The notes under the pieces are model-generated. The model did no database searches, had not been told where the DNA came from, and worked only from the letters and a program-made list of their open reading frames with translations. 64,000 bases of DNA from Planctomycetota bacterium (GTDB lineage: Bacteria; Planctomycetota; Phycisphaerae; UBA1845; UTPLA1): positions 4,973-68,972 of the forward strand of contig JADJRI010000028.1 of NCBI GenBank assembly GCA_016712275.1, read 5' to 3'. Of this stretch, positions 27,689-38,342 are shown piece after piece (the first letter of the stretch is position 1; the number at the start of each line of letters is the position of its first letter). Made by a program: the position numbers and the translations under genes.

Positions 27689-27836
27689 AGGATCACCTCT
27701 TGATTGAATGTCCCTTATTGGGACCCTTGTATTCTGCCATGCAATCGGCGATGTAGCAATGGAATCGTCGATTTGTCGGCTTGGCAAAACGAGCCGGATG
27801 AAACCAATCGCATCGCCGGCGTTGTCAATTTTCCAT

Positions 27837-27879
27837 AAAAAAGCGGTGCGCCTCCGGATCCTATCCGGGGACGCACCGC
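27837..27879 (-). terminator. Rho-independent terminator after the giant secreted protein
   Basis: GCGGTGCG at 27843-27850 pairs with CGCACCGC at 27872-27879, and the inner CCGGAT pairs with ATCCGG. On the minus strand the hairpin is followed by TTTTTTATGG. It lies about 70 bases beyond the stop of the giant repeat protein. Confidence 0.85.
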
Positions 27880-27948
27880 GGCAATTCTCGTCATTATTCA
27901 ATTCCGGCGGAACATTTTCCGCAAGAATCGAATGTGGATGTGGTCGGC

Positions 27949-30900
27949 TTACTTCATGTTTCTCCGCTTCTTTCGATTGCGGCGGTTCAGCCACGACATG
28001 CCGAACAATCCAATCAGCGAAGCCATGGTGGCCTGGGCCGTCCCGAATCCGCAGATGTTTGGGAAGTTCAAGGCCGTGACAGGCAACTGCCGGAACGGAT
28101 CGAGGAAATTCGGCACGCCGTCGTTGTCGAGGTCGGCGTCGCAGGCATCACCAAGGCCGTCGCCATCGAAATCGTCCTGCGTCGCGTTGTTCTGGCGAGG
28201 GCAGTTGTCACTGGGGATCAACTGGGCGTTGCTGTCCTGCGTATCGAGGACGCCGCCGCCGCCCGGCGTTCCGCTGCCGTTACCGATTCGATAAGTACCG
28301 AATCGGTTCTGGCCGCTCTGGTCTGCCTCGCCGAGGCCAACGGACCCAATGTCAAACCCATCGTCGAGGCCGCCGTTATTGCTGAAGTCAACGCCATAGG
28401 CCCTGCTCGATGGTGGCTTCATTGTAACTTGTGAAGTCGGGGAAGCCGTCGGCATTCACGTCCGGCGCTTCGAGGAAACCGTCCCTGTCCTGATCGAAAT
28501 TCAGCAGGCGTGCCTGGAAGATGACATTATCAAACGGAGCATCGTTCGCGATCTCTCCGTTCGATACGAGCTGTATGCGAATGGCCTCAAGGTCGATCGA
28601 ATCGAAGTCATTGTCGGCATCCTGATCGAAACCGAATCGACCGGGGTTAATCTGTGGGGCGGAATCGGCCGTGTCGTCCAGCCCGTCGTCATCCGAGTCC
28701 GGCTTGGTCGGGTCTGTTCGAATTCCCCAGACCAACTTCGACTTCTGACCGGGGAATTCGGCCGTAAAGTCACCGTTGCCGCGCTGCCCGGCGGCTGTAA
28801 AGGTGCGTCCGATACGGGCGGGCAGTCGACCAAGGCCGATGGCTTCGACCGAACCGAGGCGTTCAATTTCATTCGCCGTCGGATTGGCCGGGTCGGCCGG
28901 TCTGAAGGCCTCGCGTGCGAACGTATTCAGCTCGTCAAAGTCGGTTATCCCGTCACCATCGGTATCCCGGTTGTTCGGATCGGTCTTAACGCCCGTGACA
29001 AAGTTTCTGTCAAAGCGACCAGAGAAGACGCCCTTGGAATAGTCCGCGGGATTGCTCGGGTATCGCATCACGTTCCATGTGCGGCGTACTTCTTCAAAGT
29101 CGCTCAGGCCGTCTCCGTCCGAATCCCAATTGCGCGGATCGGTTTCGCCGAGGGCGGGCTCGAAGATGCCGTTCTTGTTCGCATCTTCCTCGCCGTCGGT
29201 CAGACCGTCGCCATCGGAATCGGGATTGTCAGGCTTCGTGTCGGTGTCGCGCTCCAGTTTATCGCCCAGTCCGTCGCCATCGTCGTCCGGTTGGTTATCC
29301 GAAGTCGATGCGGCGGGTACCGGCGCGCCGGCCGTTTCAGGCAAGTCGTTCGCATTGAAGATTTTTCCGCCGACGATGGCTTCGCCGTCGGTTTCTTCGC
29401 CGGCCGTGAGACCGTCGTTGTCGACGTCGGCATCCGGACCGGAGTTTCGCACGGCCAAAATGTTATCGACATCGTTATCAGCCGGCTCCGCGCCCTCGAA
29501 GACGGTGGCGGCGTCATCGACGCGCACCTTGAGGAAGAGATCGCCGTCGCTAAAGGCATTGGCTGGAATCACGATGTTGTTGATTGCGATGGTTCGCGTT
29601 CCGACCTGCTTATCGAGCGCGGGCAGATCAGCGCTGATGGTGACAAGGCCCACGCGAATGTCCGGTTCCGGAACGCGCGCCGCATTGATGCCGCCGGCGG
29701 CGATCGAGGCCCAAACGCCAATATTGAAGTTCACGCCCGGCGGTATCGGATTGCTATCAACCCGATACGAGAATTCGAGATTAAACGGCTTGCCGAGGCT
29801 GAAGCCGCGGAAGAGGCTGTTGGGATCGATCTCGGCGATGGCCAGATTGACGACAAACTTGTCCGTGCCGCCGCGGGTATTGGCAAGTCGTTCGGCCGGG
29901 TCGATCACGGCGTCACCATTTTCGCCGGCTTCGCGGACAAGGCCTGTCGCATCCGATTCGGCGTGAATGTCAAGCGACTGGCCCGGCGTGATTGGCTTTC
30001 CACTGGCGATCACCGCCGCCGCCAGATTGGCCGAATCGGCAGTTGAGTGGATGCCGGGGCTGACGTCACCGTTGAAATCAAAGAATCCACCGCCGTTCGG
30101 AAGAAAGGCCGTGATTATGCCGTCGGCACCCATATTGCCGGCGGACAGTGTGTCGAGTCCAAGGCGAATGACGAATGCCGGGACATTGGCGGGACTGTTC
30201 ACGCGGTAAGTGACTTTGGCTCTGACGCCGTTGGTACCGACAACCGCGACTGCCGTAGTTTCAATATCGACGGAAAGGCCGGTCGAAGGCGCAACGTTGT
30301 TCAACTCGTCGGATTCCGCCACGAGGTTGGTAGAGTCGAGCGTCGCGCGAATTGTGTCGCCGTTTTGCACCGTGGCTGTGTCAAGTTCGGCACGGACATT
30401 ACGAACGATTGAATGCACGCCAGGCGTGAGATCGCCAGCCAATGTAACCGGAATGTCGATGAGCAGCACATCCGGCGTGCCGTCGCCCGTGCGGTCCAAC
30501 TGAACCCGAATGGTAAAAGGTCCGACGGGAATGGGGCTGATGATCGTGTAGGCCACGGTGACGTTGGTGGCAGCGCCGTTTACCTCGACAGCTACGGTGT
30601 TGATGCTGAGAGCGGTTGTCGCCGTGTTGGCAACCGATGCATCGTTGTTGAGTTCATTGACTTCTGCAACCGTGTTGCCGACATCGAGCACGGCGAAAAT
30701 AAACTGGCCTGAGGCCGGGAGATTTCCCGCGTAACTCTGTGTCGGATTGTACAATCCGGGGGCTGTCTGGCCGGGAATGGTGGAAACCAGAGTGTCGCCC
30801 GCATCTAAGACGCCCACAGGCGCGGAACTATCCAGATAGAATTCGATATTGTAAGCGGCGACAGCCACAGGACTCCACAACTGAATAGCTCAGGCTGGCT

Positions 30901-33881
30901 TGCTGCGTTACGGCATCGTACGTCAACGAGTTGACGATTAGGTCGGTAGTGGCGTTGTTGATCGTCATCACTTCATTATTCGCCTCGTTGTCCTCGGCCA
31001 CGGTTCCGCCGACATCAACCACCGCGAAGATGGCCTGCATCGAGGCCGGAGCATTTGCCGTGTAATTCTGAACAAGCACATGCGGGCCGGGATTCGTATC
31101 ACCTGCGACCGTGTTAATAAGCGCGTCGCCGACATTCAATGTGCCGAAGGGCACGGTCGAATCGAGATAGAACTCGATGTTATACGCGGCGACGGGAACG
31201 GGACTCACCACTGTATATGAAAGCTGGGCGTTCTCAGTCGGCGCGTCATACGCCAGCGAGACGGCCGCAATATCGGTGACCGCGGTGTTGGTTGCATTGG
31301 CCTCATTGTTGGCCTCATCGGATTCGGCAACAGTATTCGCCACATCGAGCGTGGCAAAAATGACCTGGTTGGTGCCCGGCAAATTGCCCGCGTAGTTCTG
31401 AGTGAGCACATGCGCGCCCGGTGCGGTCATGCCGGCGACCGTGGCTACCAATGCATCGGCGCCCGTCAATGTGCCGAAGGGCACGGCCGAGTCAAGTCGG
31501 AATTCAATGTTGTAAGCGCCGACAGCGATCGGTGCGTTGACCAGATAGGTCAGCTCCGCGTTGCCGGTGTTGGAATCATAGGTGAGTGAGACGGCGACGA
31601 GGTCGGTTACAGCACCGTTTACCGCCGAGGAGACATTGTTGCCCTCATCCGATTCGAGAACATCATCGGGGACATCGCTGTCCACGACGGCGAAGAGACT
31701 CTGTCCGCCTACGGGTACATTGCCGGCGAAATTGCCGAGGGCCTGATGGACGCCCGATGAGGCCATCCCCGCGACGGTTGACACGAGCGTGTCACCCGCG
31801 TTCAGCGTCCCCAAAGGAACGGCCGTGTCGAGGTAGAATTCAATGTTGTAGGCCGGCACATTGGCGGGCGCGGACACGGTGTAGGTAAACGTCGCGGATG
31901 TGGTATTCGGATTGTAAAACAGATTGACGGCCGTGAGGTCGACGTCGAGATCGGGGCTGCTCATGGCATTGTCGAGCTCGCTGGTTTCAGCGACGACTGT
32001 GCCTGTGTCGAGCGCAACAACGATTCGATCTCCGTTTTCAGCGAGGCCGTTGAGCGGCGTGCGAACATTGCGCGTGACCGTATAGGTGCCCGGAGTAAGT
32101 CCTACGTCACCGGCGCCGGGAGCGATCGTAACGAGATTGGTGTCGGCGGTACCATCCGGCGCCGGCCCCTTATCGAGGCCGATGTTAATCTGAAAGGCCG
32201 AAACCGTGGCCGACCCCTGAACGGAATAAGTGAAGGTGACATTGGTCGAAGCGCCCATGACATCAACGCCGACGGAGCCCATCGCCAGATTGGAGCCCTG
32301 AGTTGTATTGAAGAGGTTTGAATCGGCAACGGTCAATGCACCCGATGTCGCGCGGAGCCGATAGCCTGAGCAGACCGTGTTGACCGTCAGCGCGTTGAAT
32401 GTGGCCAGACCGTTGACCGAGTTGACATTCGCGCCGGCCAATGCGCCGCCGCAGGGATTCGGATTCAAGGACAACACGATTGCGACAGCCGCGTTCGTTC
32501 GATTGTTGAACGCATCGACAACTTCGACCGAAACGTTTTGGCGAGATCACGATACCTGCATCGGTGTTGGAAGGCTGCTGGACGAAGCGAAGTGCGGCGT
32601 CCGCTCCGGCCGTGACGCTGAAGGCATTACTGAGTACGGGCGTGCCCGCTCCGGACGCCTGAAGCCGATAGCCGGTGCCTGCGGTGTTGATTCGCAAATC
32701 ATCGGCGGCAGCCCATGATGCGACTCCGGAAGCATTCGTATTCTTGGTCAGGCTGGAGCCGACCAGCAGGGTCGCACCCGTCGGGTTGCTTCCGAGGCTC
32801 AGCGTGACGTCCACGCCCGACACAGGATTGTTGAATGCGTCAAAGACTGTGACGGAAGTGATGATGTCGGCGGCAGCGGCTGGACTATTGGGCTGCGCGG
32901 TAAACGCCAAATGGTCAGCGGCGGCGGCCGTAATGTTAATGCCGCGCTGTCGACCGTATCCGAGCCGGAAAGGCTGCGCCACTGTGAGAAGCCCGAAGGG
33001 TGTAGCCAATGCCTCCGTTATTAATTCGCAAATCGTCCGCACCGGTCCAAGTTGCAACCCCAGCGGCACTAAATCGATGTCGATCGCCGAGCAGCGACCC
33101 TCCGCCGGGATTGTTCTGGATCTGAAGTGAAATCAGCCGGTCATCGCCCGCAACGACGTTGTTGCCGAAGTCCTGAATCTCAACGACGGGAAGCAAGTCG
33201 CTTGCGGCGGGTGTATTTGCCGGCTGGGTCGAGAATCCCAGATGGTGAGCAGCGCCTGCCGTAATGACGTTGACATCGCCTACCTGTGAAACGCTGCCGA
33301 CGGCGCCGGTAAACAATCCACCAACGCCCGTGGTATTCACGAGAAGTGCTTCATGTGCGCCGAGCGACGCCCCGGCCGATGTGGCGATTCCGAACGGCGA
33401 TTCCGGTCAAGAGAATAACGTCGGAACCGGCCGTTCCGCCGCTGGTCAATTCCCATTGAAGCGTGCCGTCGCCCAACACCGTCGGCGCCGTGGCGACACC
33501 GGCCGCGTTACCTTCGAATCCGAAGGCCGCGCTGGAGATCATGGCAGCCGCGGGATCGATTTCGTAGCCTGGCGCCGCGGCAACCGTGATGAAGTTGCCT
33601 GCGCCCGGCGTGTAATTACCGGGTCCGGGATTCGCGGTGTCGGAAACAAACATGTTGCCGAATGCCACGCTTGTGTCGCCGGCCCCCGCCCCTGTCGATG
33701 CGGCGCGATTGGGATCGACCGAGAGATTAATCGCGGCCGGCGGCGTGATGGAATCAGCCCAGGCCATCGCCGGAATTAATGCGACGGCGGCGGCGATACA
33801 TGCGAGCGCCCGGCCGCCTCGTTGGATTGCAACGCGAGACATCAAACAAAAGTGCGAACGACCGGATTCAGAAATTCTCAT
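27949..33881 (-). CDS. Giant secreted CARDB / calcium-repeat protein with C-terminal sorting-like tail (at least five frameshifts)
   Basis: Six fragments on the minus strand join into one protein of about 1,980 residues. The start at 33881 follows GAGGG and leads to a signal peptide (CIAAAVALIPAMAWA). Next come Ig-like/invasin-type repeats (ADDLRINTAGTGYRLQASG twice), then at least five CARDB-like repeats of about 100 residues built on AYNIEFYLDS, GDTLVSTVAG and VAESDEANNEA. Then come DxDxDG calcium repeats (DSDGDGLTDGEED, DDDGDGLGD, DTDGDGITD) like thrombospondin type 3 or dockerin loops. The C-terminus is NICGFG, a helix, and RRNRKKRR. Frame breaks near 33394, 32950, 32538, 30875 and 28400 can mostly be repaired by removing one base. 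It is probably a surface adhesin or structural protein. Confidence 0.75.
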
Positions 33882-34232
33882 CTCGATACCCTCAAACTTT
33901 GCCGTGCGGACATCGCATCCGCTGATTGAACCGGATATTTCACTGTTTCTGGGGCCCGATCACAGCCACCGCGAGTATGGGCTGCGGAATGGAGAATCTC
34001 CATTCCGCGATTGATTATACCGCGAATCGAATGGTTACACAATCGCCATGCGTGCTGACATCGTGCAACAATTGGCTTGCAAGGTCCGCATAAAATGCAG
34101 CACTCCGCAGAGCCACCGCTAAATCAGCCAGTCGCATCCTGCGTTGCGACCACACGGTTGGATATGACGATTATTCCGGATTGTTGCCCGTGGGCAACAT
34201 GTTGCGATCGCATTTCATCAACTTCAATTCTT
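33882..34232. other. 351-base intergenic region
   Basis: The region lies between the FecR-like gene stop and the giant protein start, both on the minus strand. It contains the perfect inverted repeat at 33984-34008, listed separately, and a short GTTGCCC/GGGCAAC repeat at 34183-34198. No coding sequence was seen. A promoter for the giant gene may be here. Confidence 0.4.
33984..34008. repeat. Perfect inverted repeat in the leader of the giant gene
   Basis: GCGGAATGGAG pairs with CTCCATTCCGC around an AAT loop, 11 base pairs with no mismatch. There is no T-tract on either strand. It is about 100 bases upstream of the giant protein start and could be an operator, an RNA leader hairpin or a transcript 3' end stabiliser. 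Confidence 0.45.
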
Positions 34233-35335
34233 TCAACGCTTTGTTTTCTGCGCGCCGAGGCCCGGAGGACCGACGGTTCTGCCGCCATTTAGAAATCCCG
34301 GCGTTGCCAATCGACTCGGCCCATTGAATCCAAGCCCGCGGCTCTGTGTTTGCGTCAGCAGGTTTCGGGCTTGCGCATTGTTTTGATTGACAGCTGTCAC
34401 GCCGCCGACGCTGATCGATCCGGGCGACAACGACGGAACTTCATTGGCGCCTTGCACATTGGGCGTTTGAGGCGAGCCGCTGCGATTTGTCGTATTTTGA
34501 ACGGCATTCTGCACGGCGGCCACATTTTGGCGAATCTCGGGCTGCACATTGTTGCCCTCGGGAAGCGGCTCGATGTTGGCCGGCTGGGCAAACTGATCCC
34601 ATTGGACAACGGTGTCCAGCAATTCTCCCTGAACTTTGACGCGTGCATCGCGAGCCGATTTGACCGACAGATCGGCGGCAACCTGATGAAACGCGAGGCC
34701 GTTGTCCGATCGCCAAGTACCGATATCAGATTCGACCGGAGCCGCTGCTTCTACGGTGATTCGCTTGCCGGAAGCAATCGTGTGTTCCGCATCACCGACC
34801 TTGACACGCATCGAATTCACTGTATCTGACGCGCCTGTAAATGCCACATCAATGATGGGCGGCGCTATGATCATGCTGGTCTCGCCTTTGCCGAGCGGGC
34901 TTCGACGGTCACGGTCGACCCGGTGGGCATCCCCTTCAAAATGACAAGCTGCGAATCTTGCGATGAAAAGGCTGATGCCATAACCCGGCCGCTATGGACT
35001 TCGAGAACAAGGCGCTCCGGTTGCCAATCGATCGTCAGTTCGGCGGGGCCGAGAATGATCACCGCGCCGCCGCTATTTGCGCCGTCAGATTCCGCGCCAC
35101 AGTAGAGCATGACCTGCTGATCCGGCAAAACCTTGAGCACGCCGGCGTCGAATGACATTCCGATGGCGATCGACTTTTCTTCGCCATCGAGGCTTAGTGA
35201 TCCAACGTGACCATTTGAGACGGCCGTAACGGACGGAGCATTTGCATCGGCATTCGCAGATGAATTCAAACCCAAAACGATGATTAGTGCGAAAACTGAG
35301 GCAGCGAATGGACGTGTGCGGAATGGCGAAATCAT
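34233..35335 (-). CDS. FecR-domain-like exported protein (frameshifted)
   Basis: About 367 residues. The signal peptide (FAASVFALIIVLGLNSSANA) is followed by a beta-rich FecR-like segment: GHVGSLSLDGEEKSIAIG, MLYCGAESDGANSGGAVIILGPAELTIDWQPERLVLEVHSG, in which a GPAEL strand and a LxVxSGRV strand are typical of FecR domains. The second fragment starts MIIAPPIIDVAFTG and ends in an Asn/Gln/Gly-rich low-complexity tail. One missing G near 34875 (AAAGGCGAG, expected AAAGGGCGAG) splits the gene and creates a stop. It lies between the TPR-barrel protein and the giant repeat protein, all on the same strand. Confidence 0.6.
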
Positions 35336-35492
35336 GGCTTCTCCCGATTTGCGAGTCTGAAGGGTGTACGACCTATCGTTATTATACAGCCGAATTGGCC
35401 GAGCAGTACAATGTGGATATGGGAGTGCCGGTAATTGCAGGAAAAAGATTCGGCTCCAAATTTCGGTTTTGATCTCGCAAAGGCGCCTGCGA

Positions 35493-37458
35493 TCAGTAAC
35501 TGATCAGCAATTCCAAGCCGTAAATCTGTCGATTGAAGCTATAAATATCCTGACTCAGGCGGTCCCAGACCGTTGAATCCTGATAGAGAAGCTCAATGCT
35601 CCCGCGCAATTTGACACTCAGCGATTCCCAATCGGCCACCTCGCCTCGATCCTTGATCGTATAGGTCAGGCCGAAAATGTACCGCTGTACGAAATCGAAA
35701 CGCTCAAATCCACGAAAATCAAATATACTTGGCTGGGTATAGTCATCCCACGAGTATTCAGCCGTGAAGTCGAATGAAAGGCGATAAGGAATGGGCACTT
35801 CCACGCCGCCATAAACCGTATTGCCGAATAGATCGAACTCAGATCCTTGAGTGCGTTCGTTTCGATAGGTATAGCCGGCGCGAAGCAGCAGCCAACGGTC
35901 GAGATCGCGCCCATCGCGCGGCCCCGATCCATTGTCCGCGTAATAACTGCTCCAGATTCGTTTCGCCTGGACGACGTTTATTTCCTGTCGAACGCCGATC
36001 GAATGATAGTTGCCGTCGCGATCGAGCCGGGGATTTTCAAATCTGTCGAAATAATCGCGATCATCGTATGTGTAGAAGAAATCGGTGCGTCCCAATTCCG
36101 AATCGGCATCGATTGAACTCATCCCCGGGACGCCGCCACGTCTTCGACAAAACGGGCGTAATGCGGTTGCTCGAAATAAAGGGGTCCTGGCCGAGCTTCG
36201 TGTAGGAATGGTCGTACTGCATGCCGAGATATAGGTCGGTCACCGGCTCCCAATTTACATAGGCGCGCCCGCCGTAGACATTTAGGTCAAATTCCTTGAT
36301 GTGCGGCTGCCAGAAGTGTGACGTCGATCCACCCACACCCATGAACAGACTTTCGCCGATGATGTTATCGCGCTTTTTGGTCAGAAAGCGGCTCACATCG
36401 AAACCGGCCTGTAAGCCGAATCGATAATCCTCTTCATTCGGAATTCCTCGAGGAATGAGCGTATCCTTGCCCAGCAAGATGACATTGGTGTCATAATAGT
36501 TGCCGAGCGTAAAGAAGCCCTCGACTTGAAGCGGGCCGACCGGTGAATCAAGCGTCATCGGCGCGGGCTCACTCTTTTCAACTTCCTCTATTTTCTTTAC
36601 CAGTTGCTCTGAGTACTCGACAATGGTCGTCTTGGGTCCGGCGGCGCCGCGATCAACCACATCCTGCAGAAGTGCCTTGGCCTGCGAATTATTCTGTGCA
36701 AAAATGGAAAGCAATCCCCGGTAATAGAGGATCTTTGTTTCAAATTCGACGAAATCGTCCTGAGCCAGCTTGCCGCTTTCGACATCCTGTTTCGCGAGGC
36801 TAATCGATTTTTCGAATGCGGCTTCCGCCCGCCGATGGTCGCGGCTCTTGTCCTGGCCGCTCAATCGTCGGTCCTGACTCGACAAGCGGTAATACGCGAC
36901 GCCAAGAAAGAAATGACCGACGCGATCGTTCCGGCCCAGGTCGCCATTGACATAACTCTGCAGTGTCTGAGCCGCGCGAAGCGATATTTCCATGCCTTCT
37001 TCGGTCAGCTCCTGCGAACCGAGCTGCGCGATTCCCAAATCCAGATACGCTTCAAATGGAAAAGCGGCAGGATCAGCAGTCTCAACCACCCGTCGGAGGC
37101 TCTTTTGTGCATCGATAAACAATTGGCGGGCCACGTCCGGGTCTTGGGTTTGCAGACCTTCCTTCAAATAAATCAAGCCGAGGAAATACTGGCAGGCTGT
37201 GTTATCCGGATCGGATTCTGACAATGACGACAGAATTGCCTTGGCATCTTCGTAGCTGCCACGTCGATAGGCCGCGATGCCGGCATTGAGTTGAACGAGT
37301 TTTTCAGTTTCGCTCGACTGCGGCGTGTCGGCCTTGGGCGCCGGATCATTCACGTCGCCGGTATCCTGACCCAGCGCGGAAACATGGGCCACACTCATTA
37401 CGGCGATGAGGCCCGCGACACAAAAAAAATACTGCCTGGGGATCGGGCGATAAATCAT
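35493..37458 (-). CDS. TPR plus outer-membrane beta-barrel protein (frameshifted)
   Basis: About 655 residues. A signal peptide (FFCVAGLIAVMSVAHVSALG) is followed by a TPR region (NAGIAAYRRGSYEDAKAIL, CQYFLGLIYLKEG, GHFFLGVAYYRLS, ILYYRGLLSIFAQNNSQA) over about 300 residues, then a barrel of alternating aromatic strands (GFFTLGNYYDTNVILL, YRFGLQAGFDVSRFL, YLGMQYDHSYTKLG, LLRAGYTYRNERTQG) ending in YGLELLISY. TPR-then-barrel is the plan of Slam-type and related outer-membrane secretion or assembly proteins, but no closer assignment is possible. One extra G near 36126 splits the gene. Upstream lie two small exported proteins; downstream are the FecR-like and giant repeat proteins. Confidence 0.7.
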
Positions 37459-37562
37459 GCTGTCAATCTCGCACTTCAGTCTCGCTCAATCGCCACCCCT
37501 CAATCCATTGATGGGTGGAATTGCGAATCGCCATCAGCGCCGGGCTTCTGTTCCGCCTTCGC

Positions 37563-37751
37563 TCACGCCGCGCCGAATGGGCTAATGGCCTGGAAAAAAA
37601 TCAACAATGCCTGACCGATCAGGTCTGCCGTTAGCCGCGAAAATTCCGTCCGACCGAAGTCGAAGGCTTGAACACGACTGACACATCCAACCGACGGCGC
37701 GATTAGTAACATCAGCGAAATCGCCCAGAGCTTTTGATTTCGAACCTTCAT
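37563..37751 (-). CDS. Small lipoprotein, unknown
   Basis: A 62-residue peptide starting MKVRNQKLWAISLMLLIAP with a likely lipobox SVGC (Cys22). The mature part is short and ends in a hydrophobic helix (LIGQALLIFFQAISPFG). ATG 37751 is preferred over the upstream in-frame start because it begins the signal peptide directly. It is the nearest gene upstream of the TPR-barrel gene. Small size makes it uncertain. Confidence 0.45.
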   Translation of the reverse strand: MKVRNQKLWAISLMLLIAPSVGCVSRVQAFDFGRTEFSRLTADLIGQALLIFFQAISPFGAA

Positions 37752-37832
37752 GAATAGCGCTCCATGATATTTCAATCGAGGCGGCGACATCTAAGAGTGC
37801 AATCAACTTGCCGTCGCCATCATGTTCCCGAA

Positions 37833-38051
37833 TCAGGCTGCAGTCAGCCGAACGAGGAAATTGTCCAGTAGAAAGAAAACGGTATCCGTAATCAGGTTCA
37901 CGGTTTGCTGAGTGAAAATCTCGGCGCCGATTTGCAGCAACGATCCCACTTCGCCTCCGCCTAACACGCAAGTGCCCGCCTGTGTCGCGATGGCTCCGAT
38001 GGCGAACATGCTTGCCAGTCGCCGGACTTTATTCAGCTTTCGAGGTGACAT
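37833..38051 (-). CDS. Small exported protein, unknown
   Basis: A 72-residue peptide, MSPRKLNKVRRLASMFAIGAIA, with a strongly basic N-terminus and hydrophobic core. A Cys follows in QAGTCVLGGG, and the C-terminus is hydrophobic (VNLITDTVFFLLDNFLVRLT). In plan it resembles its downstream neighbour: signal, one Cys, then an amphipathic or hydrophobic helix. Transcription would run into the TPR-barrel module. Real translation is likely but not certain. Confidence 0.45.
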   Translation of the reverse strand: MSPRKLNKVRRLASMFAIGAIATQAGTCVLGGGEVGSLLQIGAEIFTQQTVNLITDTVFFLLDNFLVRLTAA

Positions 38052-38342
38052 GCACGATCTCCCAAATTGCGGGTCATTTCTATTGGCGTTCCGAACGAGC
38101 CGCAAAGCCTAGTCGATTTTGTGCGGTGTGCCAACGCAGGGTCAAAATGCTGCCCGTGACTGTAAGCGCTGTCTCAATCGCGAATGCGCATTCACGGCCT
38201 TGGCAACATCAAACGGTACGTCGAATCACCATACAACCCATTGATACCGACCGCCACGGCCACGAACTACGGTGGTAGTCTATGTTAAGGCAAACGGGTG
38301 TCAATAACATTCCTGTGAATTCTACTGATCGGAAGCGGTCGG

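Noticed and set aside
30900..32480. Repeated DNA in the giant gene taken as a CRISPR or transposon-like array
   Set aside because: The repeats are about 300 bases, diverged, and stay in coding phase as CARDB-like protein repeats. There are no short identical repeats with unique spacers.
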